Positions 46,270-58,890 are shown, counted from the first letter of the stretch. The stretch is 64,000 nt of DNA from Diorhabda sublineata (GCF_026230105.1 NC_079475.1:27588086-27652085), one strand, 5' to 3'. The notes: generated by a model not told the origin, from the letters alone. Translations and numbers: made by a program.

Positions 46270-47945
46270 TAATATAATAATATAAAAAATCTATATTTCA
46301 AAGGGCAAAAATAACAAAAAAAAATTTCAGAGACGTATTGCTAATAAACATTTGAAATATTTAGATGCATACTTTGATATGCGTATATTCAGAAAATAGT
46401 CTGTTTTATGGTAAAGACCATTATTACTAGCGCTTTGTATGTCCGTCCGTCGGTTGGACCAGCGATATTTCCTCACAGAAAGTATGTGCCGAAACGAAAG
46501 AAATTCTGAGCATTCTTAGGAAAAAATTAATTAAATCAACCAAAATGTGATTCCATTGATCCCGTTAGCCAAATAAGCCGAAATACATTAATTGTCGTGA
46601 ATTGATCGTCAATCAATCAAAGTCAACAGACATCATAAAACATCGATCAACATCAAATGACAATAGTCGTCAATTGGCATCAATGGACATCAATTCATGT
46701 CCTTTGAGGTCATTTTTCATTTCATAAATCAATTATAACAATTGTCAACAAATAATGAGAACAAACTTATTGAATTATTCAAATTTTTTTGGTTTAGTTC
46801 TTTCATAAATTATGATTTTTGTCAATATTTACTGATGCGATGACTATGCGACGACTTTTTTACTTGTTTTATTTTTCGTATTGCAGGATGTTCACCCAAT
46901 ATTTATAATTATAGTTCTAATGATAATATCGTGAGCTGTAGATCCGTATCAAATATAGATATTTTCTTTCCACTCTATTTGTTTCTTAATCTTTTCAATT
47001 ATAGCATATGAAATTCTAAGGTCATAAATTTTATACTACTTTTATCAAATGTTAATACCGATATATTAAGACCTAGAGGCGAATTAATGCAGCTATCAAG
47101 GACAAATTCAACTATTATTTCATTGTTTTCTATTGAAAAATTTTCTCATTTATAAATATACATTCTTCAATAAATATATCGTAAAGATACTGTTATTCGT
47201 AATTACAGACTGTTCGAAGAGAATTATTTGCAGGCTTTTTTCAAGTTCATACTTAGGTATGTTGTGGTAATAATTGTTGTATCTAATAATGAGGTCTGAA
47301 ATAAATGGAATAATCCCAGTTAACTGAATTAATGAGCATTGTCACAGAAAGCCAAAAGGCACTCGAATACAAATTTATATATAACAATTGCGTGAGTTCA
47401 TTTTAATAAGCTTAGATTTCTCATTTAGAATTTTCATGTAGAAAACAATATTCATTACTTCGAAACATCAATTGATCATGTTTGAAATCCATCTAAAAGA
47501 ATTATCTCTCTGGTAACATAACGGTTTTGATCTAAATAAAATGTTTTTAGTTTTCTTGAGTATGAACATAGCTTCTCCTACACTGGCAATGTTTCCACTA
47601 ATGTTCCCCTGGTTATACTTCTCCTTATCAGACTGATCAGATTTAATGTATTCACATAAGTGTTGCCATATCTTAAAACTTAACTAGCAACCCTCGTATA
47701 ATGTTACACAATGTAACGTTTCGAGAGCCAGGTTATAGTCTTCAAAGACCAAGAAATATAAATCTAAACAGTTACAAAATGACACGTTTTTTGAACAGAT
47801 ATCTTTGGGAATCATATTTTAACGTGGTATTTTCTATAATTCTTAGGGTAAACTAGTGTAACAGTAAAATATACGTTTTGGTTTTTAAACATAGATTAAT
47901 TACCACAATTTGGTTCACGTAACTAGCCGTCGAATCACACTTCTC
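46270..47945. other. AT-rich DNA; low-complexity (ATCAA)-rich stretch
   Basis: From 46595 to 46705 variants of atcaa / catcaa recur about every 8-15 bases without exact periodicity. A GC-richer spot (46430-46500) contains gtccgtccgtcggttgg. A minus-strand CEY-KSDQ...GNISGNIASVGEA reading near 47660-47560 could be a copia gag zinc-knuckle trace but is too weak to call. Confidence 0.35.
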
Positions 47946-48234
47946 CAATCGCGTCGAAATGTAACTTCATACCAACCTGATTTTTAAAGAAAACCCTTTA
48001 TCATCGAAAAGTGACTTCAATTTGCTCTACAACTTCACAGTTATACCAGCATTCTCAATGTGAATATACAAGGATGAGTCAATTGTCAGAATCACAACTT
48101 CTGGTATGCAATTGGATAAACCTTCCAAAATCAGAACGTTTTGCACAGCAAACGTCCCATTTCCATAGTTTTCACATTCCGTCAACTTCACGAAACTTAT
48201 TGTTTCTCCTCATTGGTTCGATTCAACCTTCCTG

Positions 48235-48840
48235 TCATTTCATTCTGCTCCGGGGTAAATGGGTTATTCGTTTGATGAATAATTCCATTTTGCTTTGCAT
48301 TCTTAAATCTTTTGAGACCACCTTTTTTTTAATAAAATATACAAATGTCATTTTTCTGAAACCATCTTCAAAATTAACAAAATACTTTGCTCCGCCAAGA
48401 GACATATTTTCCATTTGACCACACACGTCCCTACCGATAATCTTCAATAATTCTTTAGCGTGCGTAGTTTTAGTCTTAAATGGTGATATGTGCTGTTTAC
48501 CTTCACAACAAACTTCACAGTTTGACGCAGTAACATATACTTTACTTAGATAGCTAATCCCTTTTACCAAGTCATTCTTCATTTTGTTTAAATTGTCACG
48601 TTTTAATGTGTCAAACCTTCGACATCATATGTCACCAGTGCTCTCTGCCTTTTTTGCAAATAAACATTTTTCAGATGCTGAAATATTTAATTTGTAAATA
48701 GGTACTCTTAATTATGTGCGCGGTTGCAACTAATTCATTTTCCTGATTATAAAATTTGCAACAACATACTTCGAACATAACAGTATTGCAACTTTTTTAA
48801 TTGGCTAACTGATAATAAATTCGGGGTTAATGCTGGTACC
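48235..48840 (-). pseudogene. Ty1/copia polyprotein fragment: protease end to integrase core
   Basis: Reading the minus strand from 48840: VPALTPNLLSVSQLKKL (48840-48790; the NVL-VP-L--NLLSVSQL block after the protease), then ENELVATAHIIKSTYL (about 48750-48700), then CLFAKKAESTGDI and KRDNLNKM (GAG-pre-integrase domain). The open frame 48582-48235 follows with VTASNCEVCCEGKQH, the second half of the integrase zinc finger. After it comes RDVCGQMENMSLGGAKYFVN, the start of the catalytic core with its first Asp; the usual HTD reads GRD. NFEDGF and MTFVYFIKKK complete the readable part. The frame closes before the rest of the core. Two frameshifts lie upstream. No LTR was found. Confidence 0.75.
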
Positions 48841-48842
48841 CA

Positions 48843-49075
48843 ATGATCATATAACGGTTATAGTTACGAACAAAGTAGATACAGACGATATCAGTGACTT
48901 AGGAACATCGGTTTCAGTGGGAGATCATAACAAGGAAACTGATGGATCTGGACAGTCAAGTAGCTAAGGTGAAGTCTATGTTTAGAAACCGAAACGTATT
49001 TCAATATGAACTACCAGTGGAGGAGAAAATATATGATGTCACATCACATTTAATAATAGAAGCCAATGACATTTA
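48843..49075 (+). pseudogene. Probable copia linker fragment, head-to-head with the copia gene
   Basis: The plus strand has an acidic open stretch, NKVDTDDISDLGTS, then HNKETDGSGQSSS, a stop, GEVYV, and after a shift NVFQYELPVEEK. Acidic Ser-rich sequence leading to a P-R--R-V-QYELP-like segment resembles the linker between integrase and reverse transcriptase in copia-type polyproteins. It begins three bases after the minus-strand protease-end block. If correct, two parts of a copia gene are joined head-to-head. The assignment is inferred from composition and weak motif similarity. Confidence 0.4.
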
Positions 49076-49079
49076 ACTA

Positions 49080-50525
49080 TGAAAGGGCGGAATCATCTAA
49101 TATTATAATTGAATATACATTCAAACTGAGACATACAATGCTCAAATATAACATTTTATTTTATTTCACATGTTCTTCTCTCAACCAAACCACCAGCTAA
49201 TTCTATCAATTTGTATTTGTCTGTTGAATTCTTGCACAATCAATAAACCAACTACCAAAACCTATCCATCGAATTAGATAATAACACCTATCAAAAAAAA
49301 ATTAGTCCATCTCTTTCAAAATTTTAGAAAAAGAAATGATATTGCATAGATATTTGAACCAAAACAACAATATTGAGTTTTACATATAAGTCAACTTTTA
49401 AAAAATTTCATACCAAATTCATCATTATATCGTGCCTCTTATTGGAAAGTGAAAGTTATTTTCTAGCTATTTTAAGTTATTGACAAGTTCAATAAATTGG
49501 TATGTTTCTATTTATCTTTATTTTCACTGCGTCTTCGATTATCTAAAATATTGTTTTTATCTAATATGGAATCAATCAATCAATGGAATTGATTTTGGAA
49601 TGAGCAAGATTCAATTCAAATAAAAACTACAAAAAAGGCACAAACTTTCCAAATAATAATACATTATCATAATAAAACTAAGGGTCAATATGGATAGTAT
49701 ACAATAAAAGACGTATAATCAGACAAATGTAGAACATAATTATGAATTTAATTATATACAAAATGATATACACTCTCCTTTCCTTCTATTTCCTCGTCAA
49801 CGATTTTTTATGCATTTTATAAGTGCGTCACTCTGATAAATAATTTTGTCAATCATTTACTAAAAATACATTACCATCGTTCATGTCAACTGATCATTTC
49901 TTCTCCTATCTCATATACAGATTGCTTAGTAATTCACCGTTAGGTAGGTTGCTGTGGGTAATTTTTTCTTAACCGTTCTATCTCAACAACTTTTAATATG
50001 ATCTTACAAATTCCAACGATTTGAATTAATTTATTTCCCGTATACATCCATTTAAAACACCTTTGGAATTATTTAGTATTGCCTTCTTTAGTAGGTTATT
50101 TGCATGGAATTATAGAGTTGCAAGTTTTCTTCTTAGTGCATGAGCTACTTAAAACGTTGTTTGAGAAGAATAAATATTGATTATATTTCTGACTACTGGT
50201 AGGTAATGACCTCGCTAAGCAAGTGAATTTTAATTTTTTTAACAAACTATTTATGTATTGAGACAAGGGAGTGGACTAGGTCCATTCATTTAAGATATAT
50301 TAATGAAATCTAATAGTAGAATAACGTTAAATACTTTTAATTCTTTATTTATTCATATTTCTAAAATTACCTATTCATTCGCGTATTTCATACCCGATAA
50401 CTTGTTTGGTTTGCAATAAATCTGCTTAATTAAATACAACGCATACTACTATTGACAAATTTGATAAAAAAATTATGTTTTCCACAAATAATTTAGATAT
50501 TACCAAATTTATTTGATTCTAAATT
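49080..50525. other. AT-rich DNA without a recognisable feature
   Basis: No transposon motif or gene was recognised. Confidence 0.45.
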
Positions 50526-50529
50526 GTGA

Positions 50530-52025
50530 ATGATCTAAAAAATAAGGCTTCTTCATCGAGCATAATCTCCACTTCACCTGATAACCTCAATAATTACTTT
50601 GTGAATGTATCCAGAAATTTATCAAATTAATATCTCTTTGATGATAATAATAGCTTATACAGTTTCCTCTTTATGCCCGTAGTTTAAGAAGAGCTTCGCA
50701 GTACAATTAATGACAAAACAAATACTCTTCTGAAACTGGACTTTCATTAAAAATGTTTTCGGGTCTGTCCGATTGCACATTAAATCCCCTTACCGCTATA
50801 TTTAACGTTTCATTTCAACATGGCACTTTTTCAAATTGCCTTAAGATGGCTATAATCATACCTCTGCATAAGAGAGGACATAAAAATCAAGTATCGAATT
50901 ATTGTCCAATTGCACTTTTCCCCACGTTATCTAAGATCATAGGAAGATTGGTCAAAAAGAGGCTTTTCTCTTTTCTCTTTAAATATAAAATACTTACTAC
51001 TCATCAATTTGGGTTTTTCAGTAACAAAAGTACAAATTATGCTATATTCTTTCTCATAAATAATGTCTAGCTTAGCCACCTAAATAGTTAGTCATCACTC
51101 CACGCAACAACTTTTTGTGATTTTTCTAAGGCTTTTGATTGTGTTCATCATTATATTTTAATTAACAAATTGCAGTTCTACTGTATCAGGGGAACAACTC
51201 TCGCATGGTTTAAGTCCTACCTTACCAACAGAAGTCAGCTTGTGTGGGTTGATGTATATTGACAACAATGTATTCTTGCAAGCCAATAGAATGTGCAGCG
51301 CCCCAAGGCTCAGTACTAGGCGCTATTTTGTTTCTTCTGTTTATAAACGATATTGTCTATATAGAAATCAGTAGTAAAATATGTCTATTTGCTGACGACA
51401 CTAGTTTCTCTTGGAGCAACCCTGATCTCACAGAGTCGCATCTCCGATATACCTTTCTCTTCTGGGGTACGTGTGGTGCGAATTTTTAAACTACAAAAGA
51501 GTGCTGTTAGATATTTACTCGGACTAAACAGCAGTGCTCTTTAAATTATTTAAATTATGACTCTTCCCTATTTTTGTGTAATTCGTAAGCACTCTTTCCA
51601 ATTTCAAGAATGTCTTTCCACGGCTATCCACTTAGAAATGCGGAGCACGACCTGTACCTACCTACTCCACGCTCAGAATTAGTTAAGCGCCTAATATTTT
51701 ACAATGCAAAAAAATGCACAATCACTTGCTAATTGAATTCAAATCGATATCATCTTTTCCTGCATTCCGCAATAATTTGAGGGCATATTTACTAGAAAGG
51801 TCTTTCTACTCTGTAAACTACGTTTATTCTGATAATAATATTTCATAATCATTACCTATTACTTTTACCTATAATTTTGTTACTTATTGTGGTTTTCTTC
51901 CGTATATTTAAATTTTATTTTATTTGCATCTTTCTTTAGTTATTTTTATGTTTGTTTTTAGTTTTTTACAAGCTTTTCTCTACAAATTGTAACAATTTGT
52001 TAACAATAAAGCATTTCGTTAAGAT
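50530..52025 (+). pseudogene. CR1/jockey-type non-LTR retrotransposon, RT and C-terminus
   Basis: The linker is readable from about 50580 (DNLNNYFVNVSRNLS). The frame 50753-51070 gives the RT start: IFNVSFQHGTFSNCLKMAII, IPLHKRGHKNQVSNYCPIAL and ILTTHQFGFFSNKST. After a shift come TTFCDFSKAFDCVHHYIL (51099-51160; first catalytic Asp intact) and WFKSYLTNRSQLVWVD. A third frame (51259-51489) has APQGSVLGAILFLLFINDI and ICLFADDTSF (catalytic FADD intact). It then jumps directly to LQKSAVRYLLGLNS (51496), which normally lies well downstream, so about 130 or more residues are deleted. The C-terminal DLYLPTPRSELVKR block follows, and the copy ends near an AATAAA and gttaagat tail at about 52003-52025. 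The endonuclease is absent (5-prime truncation). Confidence 0.85.
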
Positions 52026-52297
52026 AAAATAGAAGTTTCATAAATATAAATCAACCTACGAACAAATTTCAATAATAAAGACAAAAAGGTAGAGAAAAAG
52101 CTTTTCCAGGCATCTTTGATCTCATCAATGTCCTCTATATTGCATATTTTTTCAGTTTTTGAATTTTATATATTTTTCGTGACTTTTCTCGTCTATTATT
52201 TTGACTATGGATCTTGTGGTTATTATTCTATCGTTTCATTTCGACTGACTCAACTAGACTTATAGGCAAGGGCATTTACGAAAATATGTGACAAAAT

Positions 52298-54075
52298 TAG
52301 TAGTAGAATAAAAACAACGCCTTCGTGTTCTGGGGGTTAAATGAAAGTTATGTGCATAAAATTCAACATTTTTTGTCCATGCGTTATTTTTTTAAGCAAT
52401 AAAAGCAAAAAATCGGTACAAATTTTGTTTTTTGCGTTTTGCACTGAACCTAAGCAAGACTCGTTTTTGTTACTATGGACAATATTTTAGAGAATTGAAA
52501 AATCTTCAAAATAAGCTTTTATAAATTGTATTTCGATAATTTGTTGCATAAATAATTTAACCTAAAGGAGAAAATTTTTAATATTTCAAATTGTTTATAA
52601 TTTGTTTAGTTTTAAATATAAAGGTATCTTATTCACTGAAAACCGAGATTTCGATGTACTTAATCAATGCTCTAAAGATGGGCCCTACGGTCCCAAAAGT
52701 TTTTGCAAAATGCCAATTAAACCATAAGAGGCCCTTTTTTTCAAAGGGCAGTTTTTGCTCACGGGATTGTCCTATCATCATTAGGAAAGTCGCGTTGGAA
52801 AGAAGATGAGTTGAACTAAAAATCCCTCATCTCAGTTTTTTTAATTTTTTTTCACCTCAAAAAAGTGTTCAAAAAAGGGGCAAAAAAATTTATGAACAAT
52901 TTATTGTTTTTTAAACATTTTATAAAAATATCGTGATACCAATGTCATATGCTGGCAGTTTAATTTGGGGCGAAATTAGACATTTTTTTTGTCCCCAATA
53001 TAAATGAGACTGAATTTAATCATAATAATGATAAAGAACCAAGCGTCGTTGTTTAATGTAAAGATTTATTTGAAGAAAAATGATGCAAATAAAAATATTT
53101 TTATAAGCAACATACAAACAAAGGAGTATTTTTAAATTTTTTGTATTAAATCTATAAATGCGTTCAAGTAAAGCAATAAATACGAAAGTCTTAGAAAAAA
53201 TTGAAAAATTGATAGAGGAGAAAATTCTGGGAAAATTATTAATTTAAAAAAAAACTGATGTGATAGCTATTTTCAGCTGAACGAGTTAGCCCAGTTAAAA
53301 AAAAGATTAAAATCGCCCTAATAGTTACTAAGATAATTAATATTTTTCAGCGTTTCTCGCGGCTTCGCGGAGCAGCAGAGAAAAACAATGTCACTTATAC
53401 TGCTACCAAATGCACATTTTCAATAATAGATTATTGAAACTTTTATTGATAAAAATTTCAAGCTTCCCCTACAAAATGACGCAAAAAACATTCCTCAATA
53501 TTGAAAAACAAAGCCGCAATGAATTTAAAAAAATGTCTAGCTTCGCCCCAAATTGACCAAAATAGATTTTTTTTAATGTAGGTAAAACTGCCAGCTTTCC
53601 GAATATGACATTGGATTAGGATATTTTTATAAAAATTTTTTACCCCTTTTTTGAAGTCAAAAAAAATTGAAAAAACTGAGATGAGGGATTTTTTCGTTCA
53701 ACTTTTCTTCTTTCGAACGCGACTTTCCAAATGATGATAGGACTATGGCCCTTTGAAAAAAAGTGCCTCCTATGGTTTAATTGCCATTTTGCAAAAACTA
53801 TTGTGGCCACAGGGCCCATCTTCAGAGCATTGATTAAGTACATCGAGATCTCGGTTTTCAGTGAATAAAAAACCTTTTTATTTAAAATTAAACAAATTAT
53901 AAACGATTTATAAAATTAAAAATTTTCTCCTTTCCGTTAAATTATCTAAGCAACAGATTTTTTTTGTTTTTATTGTTTAAAAAAATAACGCATCGACAAA
54001 AAATGTTGAATTTGATGCACATAACTTTTATTTAACCCCTAGAATACGATGGTGTTGTTTTTTTTTTCTACTATT
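52298..54075. mobile_element. Large fold-back element, arms of 550-690 bp
   Basis: The left arm (52298-52990) and right arm (53527-54075) are inverted copies. Outer ends pair over ggggttaaat, gttatgtgcat and attcaac; inner ends pair over aaatgtctagcttcgcccca-like sequence. The left arm has about 120 bp extra near 52400-52520, and the right arm about 40 bp near 53555-53590. Both arms carry matching short frames (52591-52809 plus; 53640-53843 minus), starting MYLINALKMGP and containing a QLNH+R-FFSKG stretch. The interior (52991-53526) has no recognised gene. The family is unknown. Confidence 0.8.
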
Positions 54076-54079
54076 AATT

Positions 54080-55100
54080 TGGTTTGTCACCAAAAGCCTT
54101 TTATTCGTAAGTTCCCTAGCCCATTAATCTACTGTAGATAGAGGTTCGTTCCCTCTTAGAACTCACAGAGTCAACAATTATTTGGATATTTTACATTTCA
54201 TATTACTAACATTTGCTAAAATCTATTTTTACTCTATTAGTAAAAATAACAATTGATGATCACTATTATATAACTAATAATTTAAAATACAATTTAAGTT
54301 TCCCCATACATTGGTAATGAGCCTCAATATCACGTTTTATCACAATACCCATCTTAATTTAGACCATTTTTAGTTTCTAAAGCGTTGCAATGATCCAGGA
54401 AACAAAAGAAACATACGTGCTGAATTCACTCATTACCCGCCAAGGAATATATTAACCTTTAGAATTGCATCTTGCTTCTAACTATTCAACAACGAAACAT
54501 ATCAACATAAATTATCCCTCTGAGATATTGATTACCCTTTTCCTTATATTTTATTTAACAACTTTCGTTTTACTGCTCGCGTCGTGCAATTCGATTCATT
54601 TTGCTACTGCCAACCATCAAGAAAAAATTCTAAGAGAAACACATGAATGTTTCATAGCGGTCAATGCGTGGAGTTTCACTAATTCTGAAAAAGGGAATAT
54701 GTCATCGTTTCGTATGGGTTAAGTTACGTGCTGTTGCCGACAAGAAATGTATTGTAATGGTATTCAATAAATACGTGAGAATTCTGTAGTATCATTTTTA
54801 TAAATACAGATAATTATTATGTTACAATGGAAGTAGGAAACGTGATTTCTTGATTAACTCTGTCTAATTCATATAAGATATTTATAATAATTTATCTTAG
54901 GTTAACATCTTTGCGGTTTTTAGTTTTTCTATAGATTTAACAATTTATTGCATTATATAGAAAAAATAAAATATAATACTACAAAATTCTAAGTATAATA
55001 TACATATAAAATAATATAAAAATATTATAAAAAAATACAAAGATATTTTTTTATTCACTATGTTAGTGACTTATTTGGCTTTGTTTTTTGTTTGACAGTA
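54080..55100. other. AT-rich DNA; one unrecognised hydrophobic frame
   Basis: The plus frame 54465-54722 (85 codons) contains a strongly hydrophobic stretch at about residues 23-41 (LITLFLIFYLTTFVLLLAS) but no start context, domain or homologue I recognise; T-rich DNA produces such stretches by chance. Otherwise nothing. Confidence 0.4.
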
Positions 55101-55109
55101 ATTGTATAT

Positions 55110-56584
55110 TTGGATCAAGCTTCGTAACACACAGCTTTAATTATTAATCCTCTAAATGTGCATCTGTTTGCGTTCTTAAATTTGTTTTTATTTTTGATAT
55201 GAGAGAAAAAATTGTCTCGCAACAGTAGGTACTTCCGAAGCAGGAAAGTAAACGGCGAGCATATTCTCGAAGGCTTGGATATTCAACAGCATTTTTCCAG
55301 CGTTAAAAAGGGATTTGATGATACTATCTTACCTTAAATCAATTAACTCTGTACTGTACTGTATTAACTATGTAGTTCTGCAGGAGCCTCGGATATATCT
55401 ATTAAATGTGGTTCAAATGCCAGTTTCATAGCAGGAGTGTGCTCGTCAAAATCAGAAAATCTATTAGTATACCCTTTATTTTCACATTTCTGCTCATTTA
55501 ATATTTTAGCTAGTTCCGGGAAGTGTTGTGCAGATATTTTCGATCGACAAAGCAATGTTTTGAAAAATAATAAATTTTTTCTAAACGTTTGGATCTTTTG
55601 CCACCTTGCAGTAGTATGGTAGGTCAATACTATACGTTTCGTCGTCTAAAGAGAGCATCTGCCGAAATTCACGATGACGCATTGCATTTACGCGAATATA
55701 GTCGACAATGGCAATGGTTCTATCCAGAGTGTCCTGCAAAATGGTAGATTTTGCGCAAAGATTTTGCTGATGCAAAATGCAGTGAAATGATATCAATTTT
55801 TTCAAGTTTAGGTTTTCCTTTTTCAACAAAGCAATGAATCCTTCTTTTTTGCCTCTCATGGAAGGTGCGCCATCGGTGCAGATACTGACTAAATTACTGA
55901 CATTCAATTGTAATTTATTACATACTTCTTTAAAGTTTTCGAAAATATCGGCTCCGCGAGTGCTTCCACTTGTGTACCCAACGCAAGTAGCTCTTCGTAA
56001 CATTGAAAATCTTCAGTTATAGCACGAATAAAATATAAAACTTGTGTTGAATCTGTTTTATCAGTGCTTTCATCTGGAGCAATTGAAAAATACACATCTT
56101 CATATTGTATAATTGTATGAAGTTGCTCTATTACATTTTTCGCTAATTTGTGCTGTCAATCTGTTACAGTTCTTCTGGAAAGAGGTAATTGTTTGCATTT
56201 GTCGACATTTCATCTAGCATACTCACTGCTTCAACAATGTCACTAAATTGTTTACCCCTTTTTCCAAGTATATTTTATACGTAACAGTAACTGCAGCGGA
56301 ATTTTGATTTACAAAGGCACTAAAAGATGCCTGCTGATGATGCTTTTCATTTTTCAACTTTTGAAGAGCAGCTTTTCGTGATTCACCTTCTAAAGCGAAA
56401 TATTTATATTCTTTACGAGTCATGTAGTGTTTATTTGCATTCGCTTTTTTCAAAGTACTTAAAACTGTACTGCACATCACACCCATCATTTTATCTTTCT
56501 CAGCAGTAAAGAAAAAATCTAATTCCTATTCTACATTAAATGTTCTGTTTTCATCACCTAATTTTCTTCTCTTACTATTTGACA
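55110..56584 (-). pseudogene. hAT transposase of the ZBED5/SCAND3-like group
   Basis: The start is taken at 56584 (MSNSKRRKLGDENR); one early TAG stop follows at about codon 20. A degraded BED-finger region comes next (VMCSTVLSTLKKANANKHY), then a spacer. The RNase H-fold core reads YFSIAPDESTDKTDSTQVLY (about 56095-56035; first catalytic Asp in DEST), NLVSICTDGAPSM (about 55905-55865; second Asp) and KKLISFHCILHQQNLCAK (about 55805-55755). Part of the --RWLSRG region is lost, then ENKGYTNRFSDFDEH and HLIDISEAPAEL follow. The C-terminal dimerisation block is readable in another frame: SLREYARRLLSCFGSTYCCE and KNKFKNANRCTF down to about 55110. Damage is limited to a few stops and shifts, so this is one of the youngest remnants here. 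Confidence 0.8.
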
Positions 56585-56589
56585 TGATG

Positions 56590-57490
56590 GATAAAAAAAC
56601 GAATATCGAATAATATCTTTAACAAAGTGTATACTTTCTAGAAATACAATAAAACCGTGTAACTGTTATCAGCACGCACTGTTAACTACAGTTTGCTGAA
56701 GATCGCAACAGGGAAGCGTTGAGAGATGCGAGTCAGAGAAGCCAAAGCAAGGTGTGACACTCAAATGGGAGATCTGAAACCGAGTTTTGTTTACTTCTTA
56801 GACAAGGTAGTTGACGCTGCTAGCGCTAATTTAAATTTTTTTGCAAAGACAATCAGCTGACTAATGAATTGCTCTGTGTAATCGATGATGCAACCAATCA
56901 ATATCGATGTAAACATATCGTCTGCTAGCATGTAGCTGCTCTGTATGACAAATTTTGTAAATAGTATTTTGTAATTTTACTTTATTTTCAAATAAATATA
57001 ACATAGAACATTATTCGTTTCTTTTAGATATGTAAATTACATAAACAATGTGGAATTTTCTGTAAAGTGAAAAATTATTTATTTGGATATAAAACCAACA
57101 TTTCGGCAATACTTTGAAAAAAGCATAATTGATTTCTGAAATTCTGATATCTCCGAATAAATAATTTTTCAATTACCTGACAATTCTACAATTTTTTAAT
57201 TCCCAATATTCCTTCTAAATAAAAAAAGAAAAAAATAAGAAAAAAGATAAAACACACACAGATAAGCCGGCTTTTCTTTCGTTTAGTTCATTCTTATTGC
57301 AGCTTGGGGGCGCTAAAAACTATTTAAAAACTTATGTGTCCAAGTCTGAAACGGATGGTCTGTGGGCCAGAGCTTCGCTCATGCGTGTTAGAATCCGTTT
57401 CAGATTAGTATTCATCTTACAATATGACTGTCTTTGGCGGGATTTGTCGCGCAACTGTCATGGCGTTGATGTACAATAGTTGTTTGAAAC
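56590..57490. other. Flank between two hAT remnants
   Basis: Positions 56690-56830 are GC-richer and probably hold the 5-prime non-coding end of the hAT copy. Near 57330-57403 a gtccaag...ggtctgtgggcc stretch recalls hAT ends, with an 11-bp inverted pair ctgaaacggat / atccgtttcag (57346-57356 and 57393-57403). No terminal repeats could be matched. Confidence 0.35.
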
Positions 57491-57559
57491 GAACTCTACC
57501 ATTTTGTACTAGGTGGCAAAGGGCCGCACAAGAACCTCGCGGAGGCGGCAGGTTTCCCA

Positions 57560-58007
57560 CCTATGGCATATACTATCGTTACACTTCTGTTCTGTAACGC
57601 TTCAAACAAGATGGAAAGTTCATACAAAACGTCATACATTAATTCCAAGTTAATTATAAACTGTTTAGACATGATATATTTTTTTAGACCAATGTATACA
57701 CCCTGAACAGTTTTTGAACGAGTTTCATCAGTTGCGGCTGGATGAAAATGTTCAGCAAGAGATTTTGAATTTTGCCAAACTGCATTAACAGTTCTGAATG
57801 AACTAGCTATCCACCTTATTCCTAAAACATTTCCTATTTTTTTAATTCCTTCTCCTAAATTTTCCGTGCATGATTCTAGTTCGCGTTGATTTTTAGGAGA
57901 TTGATGATAAATGGTATATAATTTATTCATAAATAGGTAAAAATGGTTGATACTATTTACTTCCGCGACAGCATCGTTAACAGAGAGCTCCAGACGATGA
58001 TTTAAAC
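57560..58007 (-). pseudogene. hAT transposase (KIAA1586-like), C-terminal half
   Basis: The minus frame begins within KLYTIYHQSPKNQRELESC, continues LGEGIKKIGNVLGIRWIASS and FRTVNAVWQNSKSLAEHF, then QGVYIGLKKYIMSKQFIINL and LYELSILFEALQNRSVTI. This is the post-catalytic helical region (R--SSFR-V-A-W-----L--HF) of hAT proteins annotated as KIAA1586-like. The upper edge, 57834-58007, is duplicated at 58891-59064. It stops exactly where the inverted-arm element begins (58008). The lower end loses similarity near 57560, and the final dimerisation domain is missing. Confidence 0.75.
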
Positions 58008-58044
58008 GAGTGGTGTTGTCAAGCCGGAACGCTCCGGAACGTTT

Positions 58045-58766
58045 GAACAGGAACGCGTTCCGGAACTAAAGATGATTTCTGATATTGGAATTGGCTGACG
58101 TATTGAAAAAAAAATTAAAAAGAATTGCTGATTTTTTTTTCTAATTTTTGACGAATTTTTATATGAATTATTATAAACAAGGGTTTAAACCGGACCCGAA
58201 CCGGAACAAAAACCGGAACGAACCGGCTTGTTTTTCCGAACCGTGAACCGGAGTCCGGAATGTTTTTTCTGCTGAACCGGAACTCGAACCGAACCGAAAC
58301 AAATACGTTAAACCGATTCAACGGGAAATAAACTTCATTTATAATAAACATTAGAAGAAATAAATATTAAATTTTAAAATGTAAAGATTTCATACATAAA
58401 TTTTAATGCAAACGGCCCACGGACCGTACGTTACTCATCTCTGGTATAGTTTATTGCCATACCCAAATGGGCCTGCGGCTAATGCTAAGAATTTTTATTA
58501 TACATTTGTTGTGAACTAGAATTTCCAGATGTTGGTTTCCAGTATTGGTAGATGTTTTAAACTATATCAGTTTATTAAAATGATGCTAAGAAAAATGCCG
58601 ACGAACGTACCGATTTTCATATGAAATGAGCATTGCTGGGAAATTCCCATCTTTGTAGTTTTTACATTTCCCACCCTTAGTGTAAGAATTTGAGTATTTA
58701 AAACCATTTTTTTAATCAGTGTCAAACCATCTTTGCGACAGCACATTTATAGAAAGTGGAAGTTTT
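58045..58766 (-). repeat. Left inverted arm of the composite hAT
   Basis: Inverted copy of 59957-60681; about 95 percent identical in the stretches compared by eye. The outer part is packed with ccggaac / aaccgg words (58020-58290), giving matching short frames in both arms (RFEFRF, FVPVFVP pieces) that are most likely non-coding. Confidence 0.85.
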
Positions 58767-58890
58767 AATAATAAACCTTTATTACATACAATGTAATAAT
58801 AAGATTCATAAGTACTACTGTTAGCAAAATATTCTATGTACGCTACCTACGCTACCTAAGTCAAAGTGTCGATTAAAAAGTGTCCACGTA

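Noticed and set aside
47500..47680. Copia gag zinc-knuckle trace on the minus strand
   Set aside because: The CCHC spacing is not preserved and the position relative to the copia integrase is wrong for one element.
48011..48418. 135-codon plus-strand open frame
   Set aside because: It overlaps the minus-strand copia integrase frame in antisense and has no motif; it is a shadow.
54465..54722. Hydrophobic small membrane protein
   Set aside because: T-rich codons yield hydrophobic stretches by chance; no start context, splice pattern or homologue is visible.
58115..58351. RF-rich 78-codon frame (and its twin at 60330-60608) as a gene
   Set aside because: It arises from ccggaac/aaccgg DNA repeats in both inverted arms and has no domain; DNA-level conservation of the arms explains it.
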